Notes under the pieces: generated by a model
Databases searched by the model: none
Seen by the model: only the letters and a program-made list of their open reading frames with translations
What the model was told of the DNA's origin: nothing
Source of the DNA: Datura wrightii
Lineage: Eukaryota; Streptophyta; Magnoliopsida; Solanales; Solanaceae
Reading direction: 5' to 3'
Length of the DNA: 64,000 nt
NCBI GenBank assembly: GCA_035772735.1
Contig: JASDFA010000018.1
Span: forward strand, 144,527,501-144,591,500
Position numbers and translations under genes: made by a program
In this document: positions 20,290-31,311 of the stretch, one piece after another
Numbering within the stretch: position 1 is the first letter of the stretch
Layout: each line of letters opens with the position of its first letter

Positions 20290-21049
20290 AGAGAAATGCT
20301 TCCTGGGATTCTAAGCATAGTCGTCATCATCAGGATTAAAATCCTAATCATCAGTGTCCTCCTTGTTGTCAACTATCATTGCCTCCGTGGTGGAATCATC
20401 CTCGTCATCATTATCATCAACTGCATCTATGAGTACTGTAGCCTCATCATCATCTAATGGCTCGAAAAATATGGTCTCACTTTGCACATCAATATGGCTC
20501 TCTCTGTAAGGGGGTATCGCTCCTTTAGTGTAGTCATATCCTCAGTAGTCGTAGGTCTACCACCTATCCTCAGCCATAGATCATACATCCCGAACATGCA
20601 ACCTCTCCAGCTATCATCCTAAGTGTGGCATTTAGCTTGAGTGAGAGCCAGTCCAGACACTGTGTTTGGCTCCTTGACTTTTGTCATACCTATCAGCTTC
20701 CCTACCAAGTGCCCTGCAACTGGTAGTTGGAGGTTAGCCTCCTCTTCTTCAATGCTATGCTTCCTCAATTACTGGGTCAATAGGCTACCATAAAAATATC
20801 TCCATCGCTAATCGTCCCTTGACCACCACATGTTATCTCTAAGCACCGATCCAAAGTTAATCAACAACTCTTTCATCAACAAGTATACCAATACTACCCT
20901 CTATCAAGTGATCTGAGTGGTATGCATTCCTGGGAGGAGCATAACACTAACCAACTTAACCCATGCTCTGGCCTTTTTGGTCAAATAAGAGAATGAAAGT
21001 GTAGAATGAACACCACTCTCACTCAGTGTCCTTTTAGAAGCTGAATGCT
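20290..21049 (-). pseudogene. ORF2 of element H, 3' part (decayed)
   Basis: The minus strand gives fragments homologous to the C-terminal half of ORF2 of B, D and G, including the RIGG-like GGRPTTT region, an EEEANLQLPVAG-like region and the acidic tail. The counterpart of the LDYPFGENARALCRVG region is hardly recognisable. Stops and frameshifts occur throughout. It is cut at 21049 by the insertion of D; the 5' part is at 30809-31311. That the same ORF lies downstream of a real pol here fixes its ancestral position. Confidence 0.65.
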
Positions 21050-22461
21050 TGATCTTGGGCAGAATTATATGCCCAAGTGATGCTCAAATGCTCTATTTCG
21101 TCTTATTTATCTATCGTTATTTGTACATTCTCATGTGATTTGTAGTTAAAATATGAATTTATACTAACCAATATTATTAGTGTTGTTTTGCAGGAAAAAT
21201 GTAATTTTAGGAAGCTAAGTTGCATGTTGGTGAAAATCGGGAATGGACTCGGAAGCGAGTAGTTGAAAAGTTCAAGGAAAAGCAGCAAATAAAGGGGCTC
21301 CGTGATGGAGCTGTGTCACGCTGCCATCGCGGAGGCAGTCTGCCTCGGGTGGGTTACTTGGACAAATTCCAATGAAGGTCCGCGTTGGGGCCGTGGAACG
21401 TTGGCCAAGCCCCGCGTTACATGTCGTGGCACGTTGCCCGTATTTACCTGGAACATAAAATTCCGGTGAGGGTCCGCGTTTGCACCATGTCACAGAGGCA
21501 GTGCTACGCGGTGCACTCTGTGACACGTTGCTTGTTATTCCGGGAAAAATTCCCACTAGTATAAATAGCACACTTAGGTTTATTTTTAATTATTCTGACT
21601 TAGTTGAGCGAGAACGTGGGTTACAAGCAGTTGAGGAGACGAAAATCTTAGGGTTCTTCTCTAACTCTTTCTCCTTTATTTCAATTGTTTGTATGATTTA
21701 TACTCATTTGATGATGTTTAATCCACAAATGAGTGGCTAAATTCACTTCTTGCTGAGGTTAAGAACATTTGTAGTGGAATGTAATTGTTGATCATCTTGG
21801 TTTTTCATCTTTTCTTCAATGGTTGTTCTATCAATTCTTGTTCTTACTGTATTAATGTCTGGCCAATGTTAATGTATATCTAAAAAATCCAATTTTATCC
21901 TGAAAAGGAAAGAAATTGGAAAGTTGTGAATTGGAAGGATATGATCTCTTCTTAGTTTTGGAAAATTGAGAATTGATTTACCTTCAGAATAGAAATATAT
22001 CTAAAAGTCGTATTAGTCAATTAAGGAATCGGTTTCGTATGGCTAGAACATTAAATTCTTTTATCACAGAAATGTAGGTCGAAGGTTCATGATTCTTAAG
22101 TTGGGTAGAATACGAAAGTTTCTATCCATAGGCAATAATTCTTGACTAGCAACTGAAGGAAAGATTAATCGAATTGTATTGATAAATTACTTCCCTGCAT
22201 GTTCTTTTTAGCCTCATCTTGCTCATTACTATAGTTCAGACTCACTTTATAATTTTGTTTTAGATTAGTATAAATTAGGAAACCAACTCTCAAAATCTTC
22301 TTTAAATTGTTGTCTACATTTTTTGAGTTAGAGTTCATTAACACTTAATTGGATTATTACCTTGGTTCAGTCCCCGTGGGATCGATACTTGGCTTACTTT
22401 AGCCATTTTACTACTTGTTTGACCACGTGCACTTGCGTGTAGTTGTGAAACACACCGAACA
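21050..22461 (+). repeat. 5' LTR of element D
   Basis: 1.41 kb, TGATCTTGGGC...CCGAACA. Terminal hairpin CTTGGGCA/TGCCCAAG, GC-rich inverted repeats at ~21290-21535, GGGAAAAATTCCC and a TATA box at 21560-21567. Confidence 0.92.
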
Positions 22462-22467
22462 AGTTTT

Positions 22468-22485
22468 TGGCGCCGTTGCCGGGGA
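22468..22485 (+). other. Primer binding site of element D
   Basis: TGGCGCCGTTGCCGGGGA, six bases past the LTR end, identical to the site of B and G. Confidence 0.9.
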
Positions 22486-22582
22486 CTGGCAATTGGTAAA
22501 ATTGTTTTCTTAAGTGTTAGTTTACGATTTGGATATTGTGCTGACAACTTGATCTTAGCCTGTCTTTTGCAGATATTGAATT

Positions 22583-25060
22583 GTGTTGAACACTGGCAAG
22601 AGACAAGGACCTGGTGGACTCATACTTAGAGCCGGAAAGATAATTTCATCGTCAAAGGAAAGAAGCTTTAGAAAAGAAGCTGCAGTTGCTCAGACAAACA
22701 ATCCTGGAGCAACAACAGAATCCACCACTTGTAAGGGCAGTGTTAGTGCCCGAGGAAATGGCAGCTAGGCCTGTTCGTGAAGTGGAAATCCCACATGCTA
22801 ACAATGTTACATCAAGAATTCACAAACCTGAGCCAAGAGGGAGGTTTGAGTTGAAATGGAATATGGTGCAATTGCTGCACACCAGCAGGCAATTCACAGG
22901 TCTCCCTCACGAGGATCCACAACAATATCTCTAAAACTTTTTGGAGATAAGTGACACTTATATCCCCGCTGGAGTATCATCTGATTAACTAAGGCTTACA
23001 TTGTTCCCATTTTCACTATTGGGAGAAGCAAAGACGTGGTTGAAAGTTGAGCCACCTAATTCCATCACCACTTGGGATGATCTTGCAAGGAAATTCTTGA
23101 TACGGTTCTTTCCATCCTGGAAAACAACAAGACTTAGAAGTCAGATTCTAAGTTTTAAACAAAGAGAGGGGGAGAATCTGTATCAAGCTTGGGAAAGATT
23201 CAAATCCATGTTACGGGATTGTCCTCACCATCACCAGTCCAATGATGTGCTGGTGCATACTTTCATAGAGGGTTTGGAACCCTACACAAAAATATTGCTA
23301 GACTCAGTAGCTGGGGGACAAGCATTGAAAAAGACTTATGAGAAGCTGTATACTTTGTTAAATCGTATTTCGCAGGGAAATCCAGAGTGGAATGCGGACT
23401 CTTCTAGAGGAGGAACAAGGAAAGCGGCAGGAGTCTTGGAAGTGGACGGGTTTACAGCTATCGCTGCATAGATAGTTGCGTTGCAAAATCAACTCAACAC
23501 CCACTTCAGCAACGTGAGCTTAAAATCAATCTCAAGCCCCAGTTAATGTAGTGCAGTAGATTTGGTGTGAAGTATGCGGTAGTAATGAACACTCAGCTAA
23601 GTGTTGTGGTGCAAATCCAGATTCAGTGAACTTTGTTGGTAATGTACAGAGAAATAATCACCAACAGTATGGCAACAACTACAACTCTAATTGGAGGAAT
23701 CATCCGAATTTCTCCTGGGTAGTAACAGCCATCAAGGGCAGAGTTCGAGTCAGGGTGCACAAATAAATCAAGGAGGGCAGTAGAACTATCAGACTCAATA
23801 CAGAAGCAACAATGCACCTCCATCACCACTACCACCCAGCATTGAGGAAATGTTTAAAACAATGATAGCTAACCAAGCTCAATTGCAGGCTGATTATGTG
23901 AAGTTGGCGGCAGATGTAAAAAACAATCAGTTAGCTACAAAGGCGTTGGAGTACCAGTTTGGGCAACTAGCTGGAGCTCAAAACACCAGCCCAAGAGGAG
24001 GACTACCAAGTGACACTGACCCGAATCCCAAGCAAGTAAATGTAGTGACCACAAGGAGTGGTTTACAACTCAAGGAGGTGGAACCAGAAACACCACCTCA
24101 GCAGTCAGGAGCAGTGGAGAAAGAAAGGGAACACGATGATGAGAGGGGGAAGAAGAAGGAAGCTGAACCAGAAAGACCACCACCCCCGTTCCCTTAAAGA
24201 TTAAAGAAACACAAGGAGGAATCATGTTTCAAAAAGTTTATGGAGGTGCTTAAACAGGTACACATTAATTTACATCTTGTTGATGTTTTGCAGGGAGTAC
24301 CGAAGTATGCAAAATATATCAAGGACATCGTGGCAAACAAAAGCAGATTGACAGAGTATGCTACAGTGGCGCTTACGGAGGAGTGCACTTCCCGGATACA
24401 TAATAGGTTGCGAACAAAGCTCAAGGACCCTAGAAGCTTTACAATTCAAATCACAATTGGGCAAAGTATTCGAGCTCGTGGACTATGCGATTTGGGAGCG
24501 AACATTAACTTGATGCCGACATCGGTACTCAAGAAGTTGGGGCTGGGCAGTCCTAGACCCACTACAGTGATCTTGCAGTTAGCGAATCGTTCTTTGGCGA
24601 GACCAGATGGCATTGTGGAGGATGTGCTGGTGCAAGTGGGCTCCCGTATCTTCCCGGTAGATTTTGTTGTGCTGGATTTTGAGCCGGACGCGGAAGTCCC
24701 ATTTATTTTGGGACATCCTTTCTTGGCAATCGGGAAAGCTTTGATTGATGTAGTTGCAGGGCAGCTAACCATGCGGGCGCATGAAAAGGTGGAGGTATTT
24801 GACGTGTACAAGGACACAAAGCTTCCGGCCGTATGTGAGCAGCTTTCAGCAATCAACCTGCTTGATCAAGCAGATATTGTTCAGATTGTTGATTCTCATG
24901 ATCCAGTGGGAAACCACCGATTGAGGACACCCCGCACGGGGCAGTGGAGTTGTGGAAAGAAGATCGGAGTGCCACGTTCTTGGTTAATGGGCAGCGATGT
25001 AAGCATTATTGGGGTGAGGACGTTATTCGAGAGAAAACGTCGTCACTCTAGTGGATGATT
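22583..25060 (+). pseudogene. gag-pro: gag-protease of D with fused integrase-tail relict
   Basis: Gag core at 22990-23470, a damaged zinc-knuckle region near 23575, the Pro-rich linker, and protease at 24240-24870 (active site CDLGAN near 24487, ILGHPFL near 24710). Several CAG-to-TAG type stops and frameshifts break gag. The key feature is at ~24925-25058: in the next frame the DNA reads a PHGAVELW motif, then FLVNGQRCKHYWGED, then a run ending in TSSL and a stop. GAVEL...NGQR.KHY is the usual C-terminal tail of Athila-type integrases, and H has the same tail at its pol end. It follows the protease directly, so RT, RNase H and integrase core have been cut out. Confidence 0.88.
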
Positions 25061-25148
25061 GAGCTTTGATGACGTCGAGCCGCGACAGTAAACCAGGCGC
25101 TGCACGGGAGGCAACCCATAAAATTGTTGTAACAGATGAGTAAGAATT

Positions 25149-25240
25149 AGTTAAAAAACAAAAAGAAAAGAAAAGAAAATAAAAATAAAAATAAAAATAA
25201 AAACAAAAACAAAAACAAAAAAAATATATATATATTTTTC
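25149..25240. repeat. A-rich low-complexity tract
   Basis: Short-period AAAAG, AAAAT, AAAAC and TA units after the CACGGGAGGCAACCC block. B and G have T- or A-rich tracts in the same place (12800-12900, 40860-40985 reverse). Confidence 0.8.
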
Positions 25241-25374
25241 ATTAGTGTTTGAAACCTATAAATTCTAACCAATTTCTTTGTGTGAGAAGATTTTTCAGGT
25301 TGAACGGAGGGCAAAATGCAAAGGATCGCAAAGGAAAAATCGAGGTGAGAAAAAAAAATTAAAAAAGTGGCAAA

Positions 25375-25734
25375 ACAGTGAGCTTGCGCGATGGCTCCGT
25401 GTCACGGAGGAGCCTCCGCGTTACCCTCCGTGAGACTTTGAATGTGTTTTGGAATTTTTACAAATTCCAGAATCCCTGTGCGATGGCTACGTGTCACGGA
25501 GGGGGTGCTCCGCGTTACCCTCCGTGACACGTTGAAGTGTTATTCGCGACGGGTCCCACTGGGTCACCGGGTGACCCGTGCAAAAAATCTTCTTTTTAAC
25601 CCCGAAAACTCCCCATTTTTCCCATTTCTCACTCCCCTCCGCGACAAACTCCCCAAAATCCCCCCTCCCCCAACGTGAAAAGGACCTAGGATCAAATTTT
25701 TGTTTAACTTTTCTTCAAATTCATTGAAGTAAAG
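25375..25734 (+). promoter_or_regulatory. D spacer with GC-rich inverted repeats
   Basis: Two CGTGTCACGGAG/CTCCGTGACACG inverted repeats, one decayed (25398-25409 with 25426-25436) and one perfect (25490-25501 with 25520-25531), followed by GACGGGTCCCACTGGGTCACCGG-like words also present in B and G. Same layout as the LTR upstream of TATA. Possible promoter of an ORF2 transcript; not proven. Confidence 0.5.
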
Positions 25735-26377
25735 GTATGTTCTTGAACTTAACCTTAATTTTTGCCGAAATTTTCAATTTTTGAGCATGTGAGGTGACTA
25801 AAGCTTACCCTCAGTGTAAATTGAGCATGAATTCATTTGAGTTATTGTTGTTGATGTTCGTAGTATCGTTATGATTATATGAACTCGATAAATACATGTT
25901 TGATTGAATTTGTGCGAAATTGGTAGCTAGGGTTGGAATTCGAATAGGAAGAAGCTAAATTTGGTTGAAAATTTGAAAATGATTGGGTTGTGCATGTTGG
26001 GTGATATAAATGATGTTGTGAATATGGATGAATATGCTAAATAAACAAGGGAATTTTCGGGAAAATGAAATTAATGAATTGTCTAGGTTGTTGTTGTTGA
26101 GAAAAACTTTGGGCTAAGTGCTATGTGATGTAATGAAATCAATGGTGAAATTGTGATTAGTTGTACGAAGTGTGAGTAGCACTTATTCATTATTCCATCG
26201 ACTTATCTGATTGCACGAGGCATGTTGATTGATAAACATTGGAAAAGAATGATTGTTTTGCCGAATTGTTTTCATTGTGGCTAAAGATTAAGTGTGGGGT
26301 GGCCTAACACAACCCAACCTTAATCGAAGAAATTTTTTGACTTGAATAACATTGGGACTGTCTGTTTGATTTGACAG
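25735..26377 (+). other. Predicted 5'-leader intron upstream of ORF2 (D)
   Basis: Donor AAAG|GTATGTTC and acceptor TTTGATTTGACAG|GAACG, five bases before the ORF2 ATG. 643 bp, no ORF. Includes purine tract TAAGTGTGGGGTGG (26289-26302). Confidence 0.68.
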
Positions 26378-26382
26378 GAACG

Positions 26383-27602
26383 ATGTCAAGCAGGCAAGAC
26401 AAAGGAAAGGGCGCATCTACATCAGGCACCGGGAGAAAAAGGATTAGACTGGGAATGGCAGTCCCAGCAGCACCAACGGTTCCTCGCGGCCAACGCCATC
26501 AATACGGAACCCGATGGGTGACGGACGAAGGGAAGAAATGGTATGCTAAACATAAGGAGTCAATATACTTCCCTGAGGAGCACATTGCAAGAGAGCCACT
26601 TGCACAAGAATTCCCCAGAATTGTACATAGGATTGACGCTGCCGGGTTGAACTTCATCTTCGAAGAGCCCAAGGAGTGCAATCTCCACTTAATTCGGGAG
26701 TTCTACGCAAACTGGAACTCGACACTCCACAGTCATACCGTCAAGATAAGGGGGCGGATTGTCACCTTTGAGCCTCATCAACTAAATGCCATATTGGGGG
26801 CGCGGGACACAGACGCCCATGTACTATGGCAGCTGAACATAACTCCACCCTATACGGATATCAGACGCACTCTGTGTGGAGCCCGTTCGACAGCGCGATG
26901 GAGCAGGCACAAGGAGAGGGGCTACCATCAGAGGCTGCTTTACTCTCAAATGAACAAGGAAGCCAGGATTTGGCTCAAAATAGTGTGTTCCTGCTTGATC
27001 CTGGGGGTGCACATGACAGATGTCACCTGGGATCGTGTGTTCTTGGTTTATGCCCTGATGAAAGGGCTGGAGATTAATGTTGGGGCGGTGATCATCTCCG
27101 CCATGAAGAGAGCCCATTTGCATCAAGGGAAAAGGTACGGGTTTGGTGGTTTGCTGACCACATTTCTGAGGGGCCTTGACATCGAGGAGGAGGCCCTAGA
27201 CTACATCCCGCAGATAGATAGGCATGCCTAGGACGTCACCAAAACCAAGGCACCCGACACCACTCACGGGCCAGTTCTCACACTAGCCGAGCGACATGCT
27301 CGAGATGATCAGTATATGGCCCATATGTTCGGGATGCAGATGCTGCAGTTGCGCATAGGCGGGAGGCCAGCAACAGAAGATGAGTTGTGGCAGCTCGACT
27401 TGGATTACCCCTTCCGCGAAAATGCCAGGGCTCTATGCCGAGTGGGGCCAGCTTTTGTGGAGCCTGTTGATGATGATGTCCCACTGATGAGGAGACACGC
27501 CGCGATGACTCAGATGTTGAGTCAGATGAGGATAGCGGGGGTGATTCAGATATGGGGGACGAGGCAACGACACCTGATGAAGAAGTTGAATACTTTGATT
27601 GA
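26383..27602 (+). pseudogene. ORF2 of element D (one stop, one frameshift)
   Basis: Same protein as ORF2 of B: basic N-terminus, plant-transposon domain and acidic C-terminus ending in a PDEEVEYF motif. Reads open for 282 codons to a TAG at 27229-27231, then again from 27232; a one-base loss near 27480 shifts the acidic tail into another frame ending at 27602. The protein-level similarity to B and G is high throughout, and most codon differences look silent or conservative. That suggests it was under selection in the family before this copy decayed. Confidence 0.85.
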
Positions 27603-29405
27603 CCAGGGAGTTTCACCACCTACTTCTATGCTATGTTGAATTTGATGAACACTGGGGACAGTGTTCGATTTAAGTGTGGGGTGGGAGTAGTTAGGTGCTA
27701 GTTTTTTTGTTGTTGTTATGTTCATGTCTTGTTGTTGTGCCTGTGAAAAAATTGTGACCCTGTGATTTTGTGAGTATGTTTTGTATTGTAATTTGGTGTG
27801 TAATGAATGTTAAGCTGTTGTGTGCTGTGTTGAGTTGTTAGCTGGTGGTGTAAATATTTTAATTTTCTATCAAAATTATTGATATTTTTAAATTTTTTTA
27901 AAAATTTTTGTTGAATTTTTTATGATTGGATTTCTTGGCCTTTGTTTTCGGTGCTTTTACCGAGAATAGTCCTATTGAACCGAAGTAGTAAATAGTGACC
28001 GTTCCCTATGATGGATGGATGACGACCGTCTTAAGGGAAATGTAGTCGATAGGAGTAGTTTTTTTTTTCTTTCTTTTATTTTCTTTCTTTTGGTTGTTTC
28101 CCAAACGTGTCGCTACTTCGTGGTTTGGAATTCTTGTTGCGTGTTGTACATGATATTAAAGATGCAAAGGTGATTCATATGAAAGCATGCAAATGTGAAA
28201 CATGTTGAGATACCTAGGCCATAGAGTTCGATTCGGTGTGGTTGAGGCTTAATATTTAATTCTTGTAATTAGTTGATTGAAGAGTCTGTGAATAAGTCTT
28301 GAGTTGAGCATGTGCAATGAGTGTGAGGTGAGGTTTCTATTCTTCCATGTTATTGTGAAGTGTCTAGAACTTGCCTGGTGTGCGTACGAAACGAAATGAA
28401 GGATGTGTAGTGTAGGAAAGGATGTAGGCATTTCTTTGATTAAACCGAAAGTTTTTTTTCTTATCATACCTACCTTGAATGTACATCCTAGTTAGCCCCA
28501 TTGAGCCTTTAGCCTATTTTTTCTTTCATTGAAGAGATAGAAACTGAGCTTAATCCCTTCTTTTCATTAGCCGTGAATTTGATCCAAAACTCTTAAGCGC
28601 TCAAGAATAAATAATTTTCCCACAGTGTCAAGGAGTGAAAAGTGTGAAAAAGAAAGGAAAAGCGGAAGTGGTGAAAGTAAAGATAAGGTCAAAGGTGCAC
28701 TTGCCGAATTTAAATAAAATGAAGATGTATAACTAATCTTTGTTATTATGTCGAGTGTGCTTAAAGAAATGGGAACAAAAATAAAGAAAGACTTCAAGAA
28801 TGGGAGGATGAAGGAAGAAACAATGCCCATAATGATGGTGGGATGTATTGAAAAGCGCTTAAGGAGGCTAGACGAGATTATTGGTTATTCTAGTATTTAC
28901 TAGTTCCTTAGCTTACATTACAACCCGTTAAGTCCTACGTGATCTTACATCATGCTTCCTTATATTAGTGAAGTAATACACTAGAGGAAAGCCTATGGTT
29001 CATGACATGATGCATGTGAATTCTTTGGGAGAGCGAGCAAAATCGTGTTTATATACCCGTACATGTAATGCTTTGGAAATCATACGATTGAAAAAGGGGT
29101 AATTCTCTTGTGTTGTGAGGGCAAATGCTTGACGAGAGATTGAATTTCGTGTCGGATGTCTTGATTAGCTGATTTGCATAAGTTTGCCGAGATCGAGAGT
29201 TGATTCTTGAGTCTAGGAGGTCTTAATGTGGTGAATGTCATTGTGTTTATGAGACTATGCATGTTTTCTTGATGATTTGCTATATTAAATAATCGGTATA
29301 ATCGTAGATTGAATTGTCGAGCCAAAGTAGCTATACGTGGATGTCAATTGCATGAGATATGAGAGTATTGTTCGAGGACGAACAAGGTTTTAAGTGTGGG
29401 GTAAG
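27603..29405 (+). other. 3' UTR of element D, with two purine tracts
   Basis: Non-coding. Directly after ORF2 comes ACACTGGGGACAGTGT and the purine tract TTTAAGTGTGGGGTGGGAG (27669-27687). A conserved block with TTCCCT...AGGGAA arms lies at ~28002-28039. Further on are a T/C-rich stretch, the TTCGTTTCG/ACGCC block and the CTCTTGTGTTG block. It ends with hairpin TTGTTCG-AGGA-CGAACAA (29368-29385) and the true polypurine tract (29389-29405). Confidence 0.7.
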
Positions 29406-30808
29406 TGATCTCGTGCAAAATTATATGCCCAAGTGATGCTCAAATGCTCTATTTCGTCTTGTTTATCTATCGTTATTTGTACATTCTCGTGTGATTTGTA
29501 GTTAAAATGTGAATTTATACTAACCAACATGATTAGTGTTGTTTTGCAGGAAAAATGTAATTTTAGGAAGCTAAGTTGCATGTTGGTGAAAATTGGGGAT
29601 GGACTCGGAAGCGAGCAGTGGAGAGGGTCAAGGAAAAGTAGCAAATAAAGGGTCTCCGCGATGGAGCTGTGTCACGCAGCCATCGCGGAGGCAGTCTGCC
29701 TCGGGTGGGTTACTTGGACAAATTCCAGTGAAGGTCTGCGTCGGGGCCGTGGTACGTTGGCCAAGCCCCACGTTACATGTCGTGGCACGTTGCCCGTATT
29801 TACCTGGAACATAAAATTCCAGTGAGGGTCCGCGTTTGCACCGTGTCACGGAGGCAGTATTCCGCGATGCACTCCGTAACACGCTGCTTGTTATTTCGGG
29901 AAAAATTCCCACCAGTATAAATAGCACACTTAGGTTTATTTTTAATTATTCTGACTTAGTTGAGCGAGAACGTGGGTTACAGGCAGTTGAGGAGACGAAA
30001 ATCTTTCTCTAACTCTTTCTCCTTTATTTCAATTGTTTGTATGATTTATACTCATTTGATGATGTTTAATCCACAAATGAGTGGCTAAATTCACTTCTTG
30101 CTGAGGTTAAGAACATTTGTAGTGGAATGTAATTGTTGATGATCTTGGTTTTTCATCTTTTCTTCCATGATTGTTCTATCAATTCTTTTTCTTACTGCAT
30201 TAATGTCTGGCCAATGTTAATGTATATCTAAAAAATCCAATTTTATCCTGAAAAGGAAAGAAATTGGGAAGTTGTGAATTGATAGTATAGGATCTCTTCT
30301 TAGTTTGGGAAAATTGAGAATTGATTTACCTTCAGAATAGAAATATATCTGGAAGTCGTATTAGTCAATTAAGGAATCGGTTTCATATGGCTAGAACATG
30401 AAATTTTTTTATCACAGAAATGTAGGTCGAAGGTTCATGATTCTTAAGTTGGGTAGAATACGAAAGTTTCTCTCCATAGGCAATAATTCTTGACTAGCAA
30501 CCGAAGGAAAGATTAACCGAATTGTATCGATAAATTACTTCCCTGCATGTTCGTTTTAGCCTCAGCTTGCTCATTACTATAGTTCAGACTCACTTTATAA
30601 TTTTTTTTAGATTAGTATTAATTAGGACACCAACTCTCAAAGTCTTCTTTAAATTGTTGTCAGCATTTTTAGAGTTAGAGTTCATTAACACTTAATTCGA
30701 TTATTACCTTGGTTCAGTCCCTATGGGATCGATACTTGGCTTACTTTAGCAATTTTACTACTTGTTTGACCACGTGTACTTGCGTGTAGTTGTGAACCAA
30801 ACCGCACA
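29406..30808 (+). repeat. 3' LTR of element D
   Basis: 1.40 kb, TGATCTCGTGC...CCGCACA; TATA box at 29916-29923. Differences from the 5' LTR are mostly C-to-T and G-to-A, many in the CpG-rich repeat block. Confidence 0.92.
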
Positions 30809-31311
30809 ATGCTCTCCGCAGAATGTATGGTGGATATCTCTATAAGGGAGCTTCTCAAGCAATTGGAAATACATCTCTGGGTCCTCAACTAGTGTCCGAA
30901 GAAATTCATGAATGATCTGCCAGTAAAAAGGACCACTTCACCCCTCATTTTGACCTTTGTGCTCTTCCCATAAGTCGTGTTCCACTTCCTATAAAACTCC
31001 CTCACTAGAGTGAGGTTACACTTCTCTTGCTTTGAGAACACATATCCCAGCCCCAATCTATGGTCAGTGTCACAGAGGTTAGGAACTCAATTGCCAATTG
31101 GCCTTCATCAATCCAGTTCTTGGGGTAGTATTTGGCCTCTTTCTACTCATTGAACCATATGAGGCCATACTCCTCAACATCTTAGGATCCGAACCTCTTA
31201 GAAAGGGGTGTCGTAGGAATAATGAGCTAGGTTCAACTCCCCTTCTTACCCTTTTGAACCCTTTTCTTTAAGTCGCAACCTCCTTGCCTTTTTTTGTAAG
31301 TGAAGTGACAT
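30809..31311 (-). pseudogene. ORF2 of element H, 5' part (decayed)
   Basis: Minus-strand start of the H ORF2. ATG at 31311-31309 follows GTTGGCAG|GTG, a splice-acceptor-like sequence placed as in B, D and G. The N-terminus is basic (Lys/Arg-rich), then stops and frameshifts follow, with fragments resembling the EEYGLIWFNE and NWIDEGQLAIEFL-type regions of the plant-transposon domain. It is interrupted at 30809 by D. Confidence 0.6.

Larger units (their letters stand above)
21050..30808 (+). mobile_element. Element D: complete pol-less Athila-type retrotransposon
   Basis: A 9.76-kb element with LTRs at 21050-22461 and 29406-30808 and a perfect target duplication ATGCT (21045-21049, 30809-30813). 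The order is primer site, gag-protease with an integrase-tail relict, spacer, intron, ORF2, 3' UTR, purine tract. RT, RNase H and integrase core are absent. LTRs differ at roughly 3% of positions by eye, making it older than B and G. It lies inside ORF2 of H, in the opposite orientation. Confidence 0.93.
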
